Shown: positions 20,497 to 32,315 of the stretch, in pieces
How the letters are laid out: every line of letters begins with the position of its first letter
Position numbering within the stretch: position 1 is the stretch's first letter
From: Dryococelus australis
Taxonomy: Eukaryota > Arthropoda > Insecta > Phasmatodea > Phasmatidae
Reading direction: 5' to 3'
NCBI GenBank assembly: GCA_029891345.1
Contig: CM057009.1
Coordinates: 307,250,666-307,314,665 of the forward strand
DNA length: 64,000 nt
The notes under the pieces: generated by a model
What the model was told of the DNA's origin: nothing
What the model saw: only the letters and a program-made list of their open reading frames with translations
Database searches by the model: none
Translations under genes and position numbers: made by a program

Positions 20497-21966
20497 CTGG
20501 CACCTGGTCATACATAGGTGATGTAAACTTATGAAATTAAAAATAGTTCTCTCACGAAGGTGAGACACAAACTACAAAACAAAATGCAATTAAAAAACAA
20601 GTAGGACTGCACCTAGGAGGATGGCTGCCTCACAAGATGGCAGCCTCCAGTAACATATATAAACAAATTTTGTACGAAAAAAATGACCACCTCCAGTAAC
20701 ATGTACACAAAGATGGCAGCTACCAGTAGCATGTAAAGCAATCACAAACAAAAAATCAAGATGGTGGAATGAGTATAGGTGGGAGGAGTGGAGGCGAGGG
20801 AATCAGTCTTTTGCTGGGGATGGAACAAATGTGACTAATGGTGCTCCTGGGGGGACCTTCGGAAATGCAAATTAAGTTAAATTAAATTAGAATAATAAAA
20901 AAAAATACATTTGTTATAAATTTTTGTGTTTTAAAGGTGTTTTGGGAAATTTTTATTTTCAATGTCATTCAAGGTCATGGGATTAAGGTCAAGGTAGCTG
21001 CCTATAATATGGTGGTAGCAGTCTGTAATGTTATATACCTGTTGACTTTATGTAGTGTCCTCATATTTTTTATTTTCAAGGTCATTCGATGTCATGGTGT
21101 CATCATCAAGGTAGTCTGCATCTAATATGGTGGTAGTACTCTGTAATGCATTATACCTGTTGAATTTGTTTATTTTTTCTCTAATTTTTAATTTCAAGTT
21201 CATTCAAGGGCATGGGGTTAAGGTTGAGGTAGTCTGTATCTAACATGGCGGTAGTAGTCTGTAATGTATTATGCTTGCTGACGGTTATGCTTTTTTCTCA
21301 AGTTTTTTATTTTCAAAGTCATTCAAGGTCATGATGTCAAGGTCAGTGTCATTGGCTTCCGATATGGCAGATGGATAATGTATACTAAGATGACGGTCGC
21401 CTACCAAGATGGTGGTCTTCTACCAACATGGCGTAATGAGAATGTGCTAGGTGTGTCATCTGGTTAATTTAAGTGATTTAAATTTTTTTTTAATAAAATT
21501 TAATAATACATTTTTAATAATTTTTTAGTGATTTTAATATCAATTTTTTTGAAATTTTTTGTGAATTATTTTTCAAAATTTTTTTTGTGAATTTTGTGCC
21601 AACGGTCATAGGTTAAGCTCTCCTGACCCCTGGGTCACTGATCTCTGTTTCCTGTCTGACCCTGGGTCACTGATCCCTATCACCTGGGTCGCTGATCTCT
21701 GACCCTGGGGTCACTAATCCCTCTCGCCTGCTTCAGGAAAAATGGGAAATATTATTTAAGAAAAAAGGGAAATATTTAGGGAAAGAGAAAAATTGTTGGG
21801 GCATTTTGGTCGATTTTGAGCGAAAAAAGGGAAATTTTGAGAAACAAAAAGGGAAAGAATATGGCGGACGGCGATGTAACAAGATGGTGGCCGGCATAAA
21901 AAATACCATCATGCGCCCCACGCCCTTGCGCATCAATGCTCTATATCCTATTACTGCTGCAGGCCA
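20497..21966 (-). repeat. Right terminal inverted repeat of the 4.55-kb element
   Basis: Reverse complement of 17411-18676 with some extra units. It repeats the 'aagatggcagcctcc', 'aaggtcatggggttaagg' and 'gatggtggtagtagtctg' words, then the 'ccctgggtcactgatc' words at 21620-21720, the purine-rich GGGAAA runs, and the tip 'aacaagatggtggccggc'. The arms are clearly diverged from each other, so insertion is not recent. Confidence 0.85.
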
Positions 21967-22729
21967 CGAAACATAATACAAAACACGAGGGCAGCATTAA
22001 TCTAACAGCGGTCGATGAGAGCAAATTGCATGAAAAGGCAGAAGTGTTCTGCAGATTTAGAACAGTTAAAAATCACGCCATGTTATGCAAGTGAAATGGG
22101 CGGAAGTGAAACTTTTAAGGTCATAGCCAGAAAGTATCGATTCAGGGTATTCACGCACAGCCTATATACCATATTTTACGATCCTTTTAAAAACAACAAA
22201 TTCGAATAATGTTTTAGTTGAGATAAGTTTATAAACCCAATAGCTTTAATAATCACTACAGTATTTAAAAAATGGGATCTAAATTAATGAAACGACACAT
22301 AAATATTATGACATTTGCTTTTGGTGTCTGGTAAAATATATTTCATGTAAGATTGCCATTGGCAATGTCAAGAAGGTAAAACAAAAAATATTAGAGCACG
22401 TGATTGAACAAAAAAAAAGAAGGAAATATTTGATTACACAAACTAACAGAATAGATAGAATGGCAAATAGGCTTAAACGAATCGTTTCAAATATGCCATA
22501 TTATAAAGCAGTTAACATTATAGTTTTACTAAAATAAACATATACATGAAGCAGTGACACGGGAATAGTGACTAAAATAAGGTAACAGTGATTGACACAG
22601 TTATATACGAAACGAAACTCTCAAGAAGGGACACTAGATTCAAAACAGCTAAACGAAATTAAACAAAGTACACGGGATGCACCAAACCACTGACACACAC
22701 GCACATACAAAACAAACAAAGAAAACTAA

Positions 22730-22730
<1 letters not shown>
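21967..22730. other. No assignable gene
   Basis: AT-rich sequence after the element. A 64-codon frame (22015-22209) has no recognisable feature. Confidence 0.3.
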
Positions 22731-22772
<42 letters not shown>

Positions 22773-22799
22773 GAGAGAGAGAGAGAGAGAGAGAGAGAG
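22731..22799. repeat. Palindromic microsatellite (CT)n-(GA)n
   Basis: A (CT)n tract with one interruption runs directly into a (GA)n tract through the centre TCTCGAGAGA. The two halves are complementary and can fold into a near-perfect hairpin of about 25-30 bp. Confidence 0.9.
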
Positions 22800-23628
22800 C
22801 ACTAAGCGAATAACTAGTAAAAATATTGTCTCGACATTTGGTAATAACTGAACTTAAATGAGTTTTACCAAAACGACTAAATACAAGTTAATTATCAAGG
22901 ATCGTAGTAAAAATAAAATTTCGGAAAATCAAGGACATAAAACATATTCAAACTAAAAGTAGCAAACTCGCTGAAATTCTGCAATGACACAACAAAATTT
23001 TATGTTAGTATCATTCGAAATTCTCAGTAACGTTATGAAGTGCTCTATAGTGCGAACAAAATGGGTGGTGTCGCATTTAAAGCGGCTCACATTCTATGTT
23101 TAATGTAAATATTTGTTGTTACCATACTGTATTTTTTCCTCCATATAGCACGCAGGGATTCATTTCTGAAAAATTTTTGTAACCAAACAATTTTCATTTA
23201 AGTGACTCTCTTTTTAGGTGTAGAGAGTTATAAACACTTGTGCATGCATTGCGACATCCTGCATGACAAACATTCCGTAAGTTGTATACATACCCCGCTA
23301 CATACACTAATACATAATAACGTCAGTTCTTAAATTTCCTTTTTAACCCCAATTTCAGGAGTGACCACACACCTCGCTGACTACAGCTCACTCCATTCCC
23401 TATCATCATTGCCTAACGAGAATTCGTAGTGGAAAACCCTCCGGTCGGACTTTGACCGCATATCCATTCGGCAAAACCAGAGTGCCTTTGAGTAAGGAAC
23501 TCAATAAAAATACTAGGACACCCCCCCCCCCCTAATAAAAAAAAAACCCTTTATATATCTTACCACACTTCAAACCAACCAAACATTATATCAAACTAAA
23601 TAATAACACGATAATATCATCAGAATAA
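22800..23628. other. No gene seen
   Basis: AT-rich intergenic DNA. A C10-12 run at 23520 adjoins an A run. Nothing coding is evident. Confidence 0.4.
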
Positions 23629-23634
23629 TATTTA
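23629..23634 (-). terminator. Possible poly(A) signal of the minus-strand zinc-finger relic
   Basis: AATAAA on the minus strand lies about 210 bp beyond the last minus-strand finger remnant. Confidence 0.3.
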
Positions 23635-23845
23635 TTGCAATCTTAAAAAAACTCACCATTTTATAAGAATACAGAAATACATAATTACATACATATTACT
23701 CAAAAGTATGCGCAGAACGCGTGAGAAACAAACACTACTGCGATAAGTTGTGTTTACATTGTACTCAATGTCACGCTAGTATATACTTCCTCGTAAACAA
23801 ATTACCACACAACATACACCAATGTAAATCACACTCAGGGTTCTT

Positions 23846-24170
23846 TTAACAATTGTTCCTCAAGTGACGATACATATTGCTACGTAAAGTAAACAACTTC
23901 CAACAAAAACAACACTGATATCCAGAAGCTGGGAATTTTACCACCGCAACACCTTGTTCGCATATCAACAACTGTTTCTCAAGCTGAATATGGTCAGTAA
24001 ACATACACTGACATGTATTGCAAAAATGTTTATTTGTAGCAGTTTTTCCAATATACATATATATTTTTTCTGATGTCTTCTCAAATTGCGAAGTAAAGTA
24101 AATTGGTCTCGCAGTATATGGGCTATACTGGTGACGAGGTTTTGTATTCTCATCCGAATTAGTTGGCGAC
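23846..24170 (-). pseudogene. C2H2 zinc-finger gene relic, 3' part
   Basis: Minus-strand frame 24058-23846 encodes two finger-like units. The first has CNTCQCMF and a degenerate Leu/Gln helix ending in C. The second is well formed: CCFCWKLF, then a helix with RSNMYRHLRNNC. An overlapping frame just upstream (24153-23965) contains RNLRRHQKKY, the helix end of another finger, so a frameshift lies near 24060. The spacing and the C-terminal H..H/C variants resemble the fingers at 19.0-19.7 kb. No intact gene can be read. Confidence 0.55.
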
Positions 24171-24327
24171 GATGAGTTGGGAGATGTAATCGTATTACTA
24201 CAAGTTAAGGAAAAATTTCAAATAATCATATGTTCCTTAGTGCATTGTCATTCTTAAACAAATGAAGACACTGTGTAAAACGATAACGATTCAATTTTGT
24301 ACGCTTGGAACATTCCCTCACTTCATG

Positions 24328-24790
24328 TCACCACGCGTAACGAAATGTGGTAAATGTTTGACCACAGAAATGAAATAGAGGTTTTATTCGTGTTCGAGCG
24401 CTACCTGTACGTGCTGGTGAATACTTTGCTGATGTGAAATTTCTCATAGAGGTACGACCACACTCGGTGCAGCGATATCCGATGCAGTCGCGATTTTGTA
24501 CACCACTACTCCTTTCATGGCAACGCATGCTAGGACTATTCTTAAAGTTTTTATAGAATGCTGGCTCTGGAATCCAGGCGATAGTCTACCCGTTGAGGGA
24601 ATAAAACCGCGACACCACACACCATGCAGATATAGTTCAGCACTTCTACCAAACGAACGCTGAAATTTCAAACAACGATGTAGATGGCGAATAGGTTTAC
24701 TGCGACCATGCTGTTCATGAGAACGTAACTTACATCGAGATACTCTTTCACACAATAACAACACTTTTGTTTCTAATCGAATGTTTGCTG
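24328..24790 (-). pseudogene. C2H2 zinc-finger gene relic, middle part
   Basis: Two overlapping minus-strand frames (24764-24444 and 24528-24328) carry finger fragments. The first has LLCERVSRCKLRSHEQHG, a degenerate finger, then a Cys/His-rich stretch. The second has YRCTECGRTS, the zinc-knuckle half of another finger. Frames change between them. These are probably upstream exons or decayed fingers of the same relic as 23846-24170. Confidence 0.45.
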
Positions 24791-24949
24791 TGAAGTTTTT
24801 TCTGAAGAATACCTATCCGACATATTAACTTCTAACACAGCAGACCCAGATGGTGTATATAATATCATACTGTTAATGTTTCTTGGCTGTGTAATGTAAG
24901 GTAAAAATATTTAATTGTGCAAAATTGTTTAAAAATGTTTTCCATAAAC

Positions 24950-25265
24950 AATTTACAAACAAGAAATAAACTATGTTTATGCCTTACTTGCCTACCATGT
25001 GAGGTGAAGCAGGGGAAAATGTATTTCAACTTGTATTCGGGAGGACGTGGGTTCGAATTCCCACCTCAACATTCAGATTTGATTTTTCCCATTGGTTTCC
25101 CGAAATAACTCTTAGCGAATGCCGAGATGGGCACATACTACACACCAAACCCAATTCCTTCCCCCGTTTCTGTCTCTCCTAACAACTGGCTCACTATCCA
25201 GTTTTCTGGCTATCTGGACCCTGCGATATACCTATGTTACTAATATATATATGTACAAATAAAAT
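24950..25265 (+). mobile_element. tRNA-derived SINE, 5'-truncated
   Basis: A strong B box (GTGGGTTCGAATTCCCAC) at about 25048 is followed by a body with 'ttttcccattggtttcccg', 'gcgaatgccgagatggg', a C/T-rich segment and a TA/GTA-rich tail near 25245. The body resembles the conserved central region of widespread insect tRNA-SINEs as I recall it. The A box is not recognisable. Confidence 0.55.
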
Positions 25266-27317
25266 GGGCAAAAAAAAAAACTGGAAAGGCACCTTGCTTA
25301 ACCCAATCATACACACATATTACTATCAGAGAGAGCGAGTTACCACATAATCGTCTCGTAATAATAATAATAATAAGCTTTAACCAACAATTTTAATAAA
25401 AAAAAAAAGAAAAATAATTTAAGCAATCTCCAAAAAGAACTTACTTTTTACATACGAAGTGTGATATGTGAAATATCTCTACTATTATATATCCTTACCA
25501 GCGCAAAAATTGGTTACCAGATCCCAGCTCTCCGAGGAACATGATAGAATGTTCATCCCACATCATGTACCTATTTGCTTAAACAAACCTGCATCAAAGT
25601 GCGAACTGAACATATACACTCCTCGCAAACATTTTCTCATAAATGTTCGTAAAATGAGATTCGCACACACTCATATACAGCTCATATCCAAGCGATTAGT
25701 TAAGTGTGAGATTTAGTTAAGAAAAAGGCAATCTAACTTATCGCTCCGGCATTCGCTAGCTCTATCCTCACGCAGGAACATGGTGTCCATCATTTTGTGG
25801 AGCACCGATCAAAACATTCGACTCCTACCAAATAACACCATGTTACTCAATCAAACGCCTCAATTCCTACAAAAACACACCATATTAATGAATCTATCAT
25901 ACAAAGTTTCGATTGTTTATTACTCGTGATATCACTCATCTAAACCAAAACCAATGTGAGTGGAAGAGAATATTTTCTCTTAATATACTCAACCATTCAT
26001 GTCTCTTCTACATCTCAGGGCATTTTGGTGAGAGTGCGAACTAAAAAACACTATTGCCAAATATATACTTTCAGGAAAACATATATAAGAGAAAAACATT
26101 GCAAAAATATACATCAATTAAAATTGTTTAAGACCAACGTATAACAGAATTTCATCCACCGTATTCCAAGGATCATCTTTCTTAACTCCTAATTCAAATT
26201 AGCTATAAATATTTTCCCCCTGAATGCTTAGAATATGTCAACTAAAATTTAGATATAAATCTTATTTAACATTCTTAGTATTTTATCCATAATTTACATT
26301 ATCTTTCCACTTTCATAATAGATGACACACGAAAATCTCATATCTATTCTACCAATAAACAAAATCAAATTAAAAATACAGCATCCCAGTCGAGAGTCTA
26401 TATATTCACTACACAACCAAAAAAAAAAAAAAAATAGTATAAAAGGTAACACCAACAACATCTTATTTTGTGCATCCTCAAAACGATTACCTATGTATGT
26501 CACTGATAAAAGTATACGGGTTGCTATCAGGGTTAGTGAACACACCATAGACTTGCGTATACATGAATCACAATCATAAGAAAGAAGAGTGGCGAATAAC
26601 ATGCAACATCTCTGTGGTGCTAACATGATTACATTTACAGTATCTAAAATGCATTTACTTCAGTGCCAAATATAAAACAAGTGAGGTAATTTACAGGTGA
26701 ACATTACAATGTTGCATAAACAAAGGTAAGTTTAAAACATTTTACACAACTACTTCTCGAATAACCCCATCGTCGACTATATGTTAAGATGTACACTCCT
26801 AAGCAAAAGATAGGTTGATCCCTTAATATGTTAAAAAGGTGCTCCCATTGTAATCCCTCCTGCTCAGAACAATAAGTGTACGCAATCACAGAAAGCTATG
26901 TGGAAATAGTGTTACTAAAATCTTTATTACACGGCAATATAAAACTAAGCATACATGTTCATCTTTGCATACAAAATTGATCATTGCGATGTCTGCAAAT
27001 ATGCTGTTTACCCGCAATGGTAGCTTGAAGAGACTGAACAAGAAACATGAAGACAATGATTGTTCTTCATCAGAAAGTGAGTGCATGTAATGTGTCAATG
27101 AGGTAGCCCAACCACGTATATGTATATGTCTAAAACCCTTATATCCTCGCAGCTTACAATAAAATACATCTCAAAAAAATAATTGTACATACCTATACTT
27201 CATGTATATTCATCGCAAATACTTACAGTCTACCAAACATTTGTGCATACACACAATTAGATACATTCCTAGGCAATGGAAATAAAAAAATGAATAAAAC
27301 ATAAGGTTGTATTATTT
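25266..27317. other. No confident gene; possible decayed zinc-finger text on the minus strand
   Basis: AT-rich with an (AAT)n tract at about 25362. Around 25590-25680 the minus strand has short Cys-rich words (YEC.RISFYEHL, VCEEC) that could be finger remnants linking the relics at 23.8-24.8 and 27.3-28.3 kb. The frames are broken and I rate this weakly. Confidence 0.25.
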
Positions 27318-27790
27318 CTAATGTTGGAATTTATTAATATTATTCTTAAACAATTCACACACATACATAACATGCCAGTCAATAAAATCTCTAACTCTAA
27401 GTACATCAATAATCGAATTTGCCACTCCACTAACAGAAAGATATCCTCTTCTTTGCAATGGAACCAACCACCGCACTCTATTAACAAACTCATTAGGGTC
27501 GAAAAAAAATAAGTAGCTAGACTTCGCGTAATTCAATGCAGAAGGTTCACGATACATGTCTACATGTTTTTTCTTTCGTGATGAGGAGAATATGAGATAT
27601 CTCTGAACTAGATTACTAGGTTCGAATTGACGTTTCTTCTGTCCCAACTTCAATTATTCCATATATTCACCACCATGTTTACGCTTTCACTTTACAGAAC
27701 TCGTCACTTCATCATCTGTAGAATATGCATATTTCACACCATCACCGACATTCTTGGAAGCCATTGGTTCGTTTTCACCCTCCTGGCTAT
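27318..27790 (-). pseudogene. Maverick-associated protein relic with DPNEFVNRVRWLV motif
   Basis: A minus-strand open frame from 27653 to 27318 (about 111 codons, opening at a non-ATG codon directly after a stop) contains FFFDPNEFVNRVRWLV in its middle and a helical-looking C-terminal region. Reading back in the same frame, a Ser/Asp-rich stretch and a basic stretch lie upstream to about 27790, crossed by at least two stops. The D-P-N-E-x-x-x-R-x-x-x-L arrangement is one I associate with a small protein accompanying Maverick-like elements in insect genomes. This is recognition from memory, without a search. It sits beside zinc-finger remnants, consistent with one decayed element on this strand. 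Confidence 0.45.
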
Positions 27791-28017
27791 TGTAACATCT
27801 TCGTTTTTCACTTTACATGCTAGTGGTGCATGTATGTTGTCTACAACTTCTTAAGGTTCGTATAACTCGCGATTCCATACTGCATGTCTGCCACAATCAC
27901 ATGCCCTTCAGCACACACTGTTTTAGCATATGATGCACAGCAAAATGAGGTTATGGGTGCTCGAACCAATGTTAGTTTACACAACGAATCAAGAGAGGAA
28001 GGCTACCCACAACCTTG

Positions 28018-28262
28018 TCTTGTGCCAATAAGTTCAACGCACTCTGTATTGAACCAAACAAAGGTGCAATACCTTTATACATACTAATATGTCTCTTTAG
28101 AATATCACATCTACCAAATGAGGAAACACACATATCACATGTTAGTATCCCAGGTGTTGGTTCCTTAGAACATTTGCTATGTTCATGGCGATGTGCATTA
28201 CAACTGTTACTGAAGGTTTTTCCATGGTAATCGCATCGTTTCCTATGTAACTGTTAAACACT
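28018..28262 (-). pseudogene. Two C2H2 zinc-finger remnants
   Basis: An uninterrupted minus-strand frame encodes two fingers. The first has CDYHGKTF then NAHRHEHSKC, with the second Cys replaced by His. The second has CDMCVSSF then ILKRHISMYK. The first is clearly related to the finger at about 19413 (CHYCGKTY ... HAHRHEKSGKC), and the second shares CDMC with the finger at 2415. No ATG opens it, so it is an exon or a fragment. The neighbours (minisatellite upstream, Maverick-like relic downstream) suggest a single decayed locus. Confidence 0.7.
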
Positions 28263-28377
28263 GGGTGAAGGTTTGCATGTGCTCGTACAAGATATACTCG
28301 TTTGCACATACTCAGTGCTTTTCATCATCTTCAAACATATATGTAATCTCAAACACTCATACTACCATCCACTGACT

Positions 28378-28540
28378 GCTCAGCGCTGACTCCTCACAGC
28401 TGACTCCTCATGCTGATTAATCACAATGACTTCTCATGCTGACTCCTAAAACAGACTCTTCATGCTGATTCCTCATGCTGACTCCTCACACTGTCTCCTC
28501 ACTGCTGAGTCCACAAACTGACTCCTCACTGACACCTTCA
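28378..28540 (-). repeat. ~13-bp minisatellite (GAGGAGTCAGCAT)
   Basis: About ten degenerate units of GAGGAGTCAGCAT on the minus strand. It lies directly upstream (in minus-strand sense) of the zinc-finger remnants, where the other two zinc-finger genes have their Ser/Thr-rich tandem repeats. It may be a decayed counterpart. Current frames contain stops. Confidence 0.75.
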
Positions 28541-28857
28541 TGCGCTACCAACACCGCACATGTCTTTTTAACACGTATGTGATTTCTATGCTTACAGAAA
28601 TTTATATCATTATCCTGTCAATCGAAAGCGGAGTTATGTTGTAGGACTCTATACTGAGGTAGAGGGAAATCAGTATATGTATTTCTACCAAGTGGTTACT
28701 GCCCACTTGTTCTCAGCTCTAGATGATGTACTGAAGACAGGTTCAACCGGAACCCTTAATAACCATTTCATTTTCCTATTTATATAACTTGTGTGTACTA
28801 TACACAACAATGCTGTTTTTTATGTCTAGATGATACATATACATTTAAAGGTTTTTA

Positions 28858-29174
28858 AGAAAGCTCTGTACAATACTCATATTTGTGACGCCCTGGTTTC
28901 GTATAGTTAGACTTTAAACAAATATTATATTTGTCAACATAGTACTTTTCCATCTCATCGATAAGTTGGTTTATTGTATTGGGTTTCATTCTAGAAGGGC
29001 AAGAGAAAACATTTATCGATGTAAATAACATATTCTGTGCAACATATTCCTTTAGAAAAGCACCGAATACAGATCTCTTCAGAATAAAGTCACTAACATT
29101 ATGTTCTCTTGCAGAACACTGATGTAGACTGTGTTTTACAATCAGATCTTGACGATGAAGTTATAGGTATAATA
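28858..29174 (-). pseudogene. Unrecognised open frame next to the zinc-finger relic
   Basis: An uninterrupted minus-strand frame of about 105 codons without an early ATG. It contains VFGAFLKEYVAQNM, FSCPSRMKPNTINQLIDEME and KYYVDKYNICLKSNY (each read directly) with normal-looking hydrophobic and charged periodicity. I do not recognise the family. It may be another coding remnant of the same element or simply a chance open frame in AT-rich DNA. Confidence 0.3.
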
Positions 29175-32100
29175 TCCGAAATGAAATTAGAAACAGCTTG
29201 AGAAAAAATTTGCGACTTAAAACTGTGAAGATGAAGGCTAAACTTACATTCATCAAACTTCCTTAATTCTTTCCTTTACAGAGGTTCTAATGATAATTTT
29301 AATCCTCTTCACTAGCATACATTCGTCTATACTTGCTACATCGATATGTCATACGAATAGAACTCCCCACGTACATATTTTTTTCATATCTCCTCGAGTC
29401 GTATGCATACGTAAACATATTCTCACATTACTTGGATGATTGAGTTGGTGGGAGCAAAGATCCACTCTCATTATCTATAGATAAACCATCACATTTATCT
29501 GTTACTTTCCACAGAAAAAGCTTAACAGACATACACGAATTCAGTAACTCGTTTCTGCAAAGAAACCAAAGACTAGGAAAAAGCCTGGGATAGAATTTTA
29601 GCTGCCATGTGGAAGGTAGCCCATGCAGCCCCCAGCGCGTAGGAAGCAGTGCGACCCAGTTGCAGTGATGGGACGGCACAAGCACGAAGCACGTGTCAGT
29701 GCATTCATATGCCACAAGTACTGATACGTTTACGAAACAGCATGGCGAGGCGCGTTCATGTTACACACTTCCTTATGGCATGCGCGTTGTTGAGATTTTG
29801 ATACACGAGCAGGATAATTTTCTTTTCAAAATTAACTCATGTACTTACCGAGAAGGAATCGCAGTTACGCACACGATCGGAATGAATTCCATTGGGTTCA
29901 CGTCGTCCTGTGATCTAGGGAATTAGAAAACCCCTGTGGCCATCGCACGTGCTAGAGCCACGCCGTGCCAGTCATTTAGTTGCACAGATTTTTGCGAAGC
30001 CGACGTGAAGAAGGAAAATTGAGTGACATGTCAAGGGTAGCTGACAGAACGGGAATAGTGCACGAGGCACACCCACTTTGACTGTGATGATAAGCGCACA
30101 ATTTACCCAAATCCACCCTATTGATAAATGCACTTACCGAGGAGGTCACCCATTCGTTTCGCGTTAGAAACGCGGGGCATTTGCGGGCTTCAGGCAGACT
30201 AGTCACTCGTCCAGAGTGGCGTACTGTTCGCTCTACTTACCTGAAGGGGAATCCAGGAAGTATGAGCGCAGAGATATGTGTTGGATTACACTGTGGGTTC
30301 TCCTGTATGCGACACATTATGACTTGGACTTTACTGTGGGTTTTTCTGTATATAATACACAGTGCGGAAATGTATCACGAGAGCACTTCCCTTTTGAACT
30401 CTTGGTCTAAGACATGAGTGCACAGATTTATTGTGTCCCGTAGTCGTAACGAATGTTAATTGGAAGTATGAGTAAAATTTATTTCAAGCCTTAGATAGAT
30501 TATAAGTTATCAGTGCTATGACTTAATGTTATTGCGTAATCATTGACTTTAAGAAAAGGTTAAAATGGAATATGTTATAATTAAAATTAATACATACTGC
30601 ATCTCCGCACACACGGATAGCTTTGTAATATATTCCATTGTAATAATATATTTATTGAGATAGCAAATCAGTTACAAATTGATAGTGTTAGTGTTATATT
30701 TGCTTTTGAATGAAAGTAAAGTACACTTGAGGGTTATTAGACAATTAAGAAGTCTATTAAATATTTTTTATGAACGAAAACGATTTATTTCTATGAAACA
30801 ATTTATGTAACGAAATAAGAGGGAAGACCAATTTCGTGAAGTAAAATTAGAAAAGTCGGTGCAGTATAAATATGAAAAGGCGGCGGAAAGAAAATAAATA
30901 TTTTTTATGAGAAAAAAAAAAACAAATTATTTAAAATTTTAATATAATAAATATGAACTTAATAAACTAACCGTATAACAAGGCAAGACACTAAAACCAT
31001 GCTTATAAGTTTCAAATCAACAGCTGTTCATGAGTATCAGCGACCAGCAGTGTACGTCTAGAGGAGACGGCGTACGCAAGGCCAGCAACTGCAGCATCAG
31101 GGCAGGTGTCCTGTCCAGACGTCATTTGAAGCGACGTCACGTCCTTTCCGCAGTGTCAGCGCTACCAGTTAACACAGCTCGCACAACTTGGCTAATAAAA
31201 CAGAAAGGAAACCAGTTGTTCCATATTTTACACACATAACTAACACCTCACCCTGCAGGAACCAAACACACTAAAAACACACAGTTGTGTCGTAGTTTCA
31301 GCAACTCCACATATTTGTTAATGTTTTGAATCACATTACAAAGAAACTTGCAGTACCAGAGATCTTCTTAACACTTGGTTTAAGGGGAAGTTACATAGGA
31401 GTTCAGTTATAATGATGTATCAATGCTACAAGGGACAAATCCACAAAACCACAAACATATTGCCGGCAGCACTCTATACAGACACCCCACAGACACAAAC
31501 ATAATTCACTTTATACTCCACACTAAGAATGTATGTATAGATGATTCCCATAATTCTGATCTTTTTTATACAAAAATAAATAGTTCAATGTTCCTGTTAT
31601 ATTTTAATAATATTTTTATAATATTACTATCCCCAGATAATTAGTATTATTAACATGTGTTTGTGTAACATACATCAAAGTAAAAAGTACTGTTTTTATT
31701 GTATTATAATACATTCTACACAGTAGAATGTACACAAAATGAAATGGCGTAAGCCACACTATTTGACAAAACAAAACAAAAGTATACAGACATAAGTTGT
31801 TAACTATACAACGAAAGAAACGCATACAGAATTAAGTTGTTAACTATACAGAAAAATTCTAGTTGTCACACTAGTTCATAATAGTAAAATAATATTAAGA
31901 TATACCAAATTCCTTCCCTAATAAAATTGATATATAGCAGGGATACAGTTACAATTCTTATTTACTTTTGTTTTACTATTCAATTTAAAGTAATAAAACA
32001 ATATACCTCCTATTTGTCAGTTGAATTCCATATTTCCTTTTCCTAGTGTACTCAGGTAGAATCACGCTAGATTAAGTTAGAGTAAGACACTCGAATTTAA

Positions 32101-32313
32101 TTAGACATAAATAATGTTTAGAAAACATATCAGTACGTTGTGAAATGTACTTGATTCTCTTTCAGCTTCAATGTTTTGTATTCATGAAATATTGTAACAC
32201 GGAGAGAGCATTTATTATAATTAAAATTGTTCATAATCATGACAATTCAACTTAAAGTCAAGAAACAGACATATCTTTCAATATAAAGTTATTCAACTTT
32301 CAAATAATAACGT
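29175..32313. other. No assignable gene; small local repeats
   Basis: Open frames at 29428-29926 and 29976-30417 occur on both strands without domains. A 43-bp two-copy direct repeat lies at about 30281-30365. A second small duplication (AAGTTGTTAACTATACA) occurs near 31793 and 31832. The rest is AT-rich. Confidence 0.35.
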
Positions 32314-32315
32314 AA

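Larger units (their letters stand above)
17411..21966 (+). mobile_element. ~4.55-kb element with long terminal inverted repeats and a zinc-finger gene
   Basis: The outer boundaries are set where inverted similarity fades: the left 'agtagtaa...agcattgatg' and the right reverse complement 'agcagtaa...agcattgatg'. The inner boundaries are sharp at 'ccaggtgccag' (about 18676) and its complement (about 20497). The arms are about 1.27 and 1.47 kb. The 1.8-kb centre holds one promoter, one C2H2 zinc-finger gene and a poly(A) signal. There is no integrase, capsid or complete polymerase, so it would be non-autonomous. The gene's affinity suggests derivation from a Maverick/Polinton-type element. I could not identify a target-site duplication. 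Confidence 0.8.
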
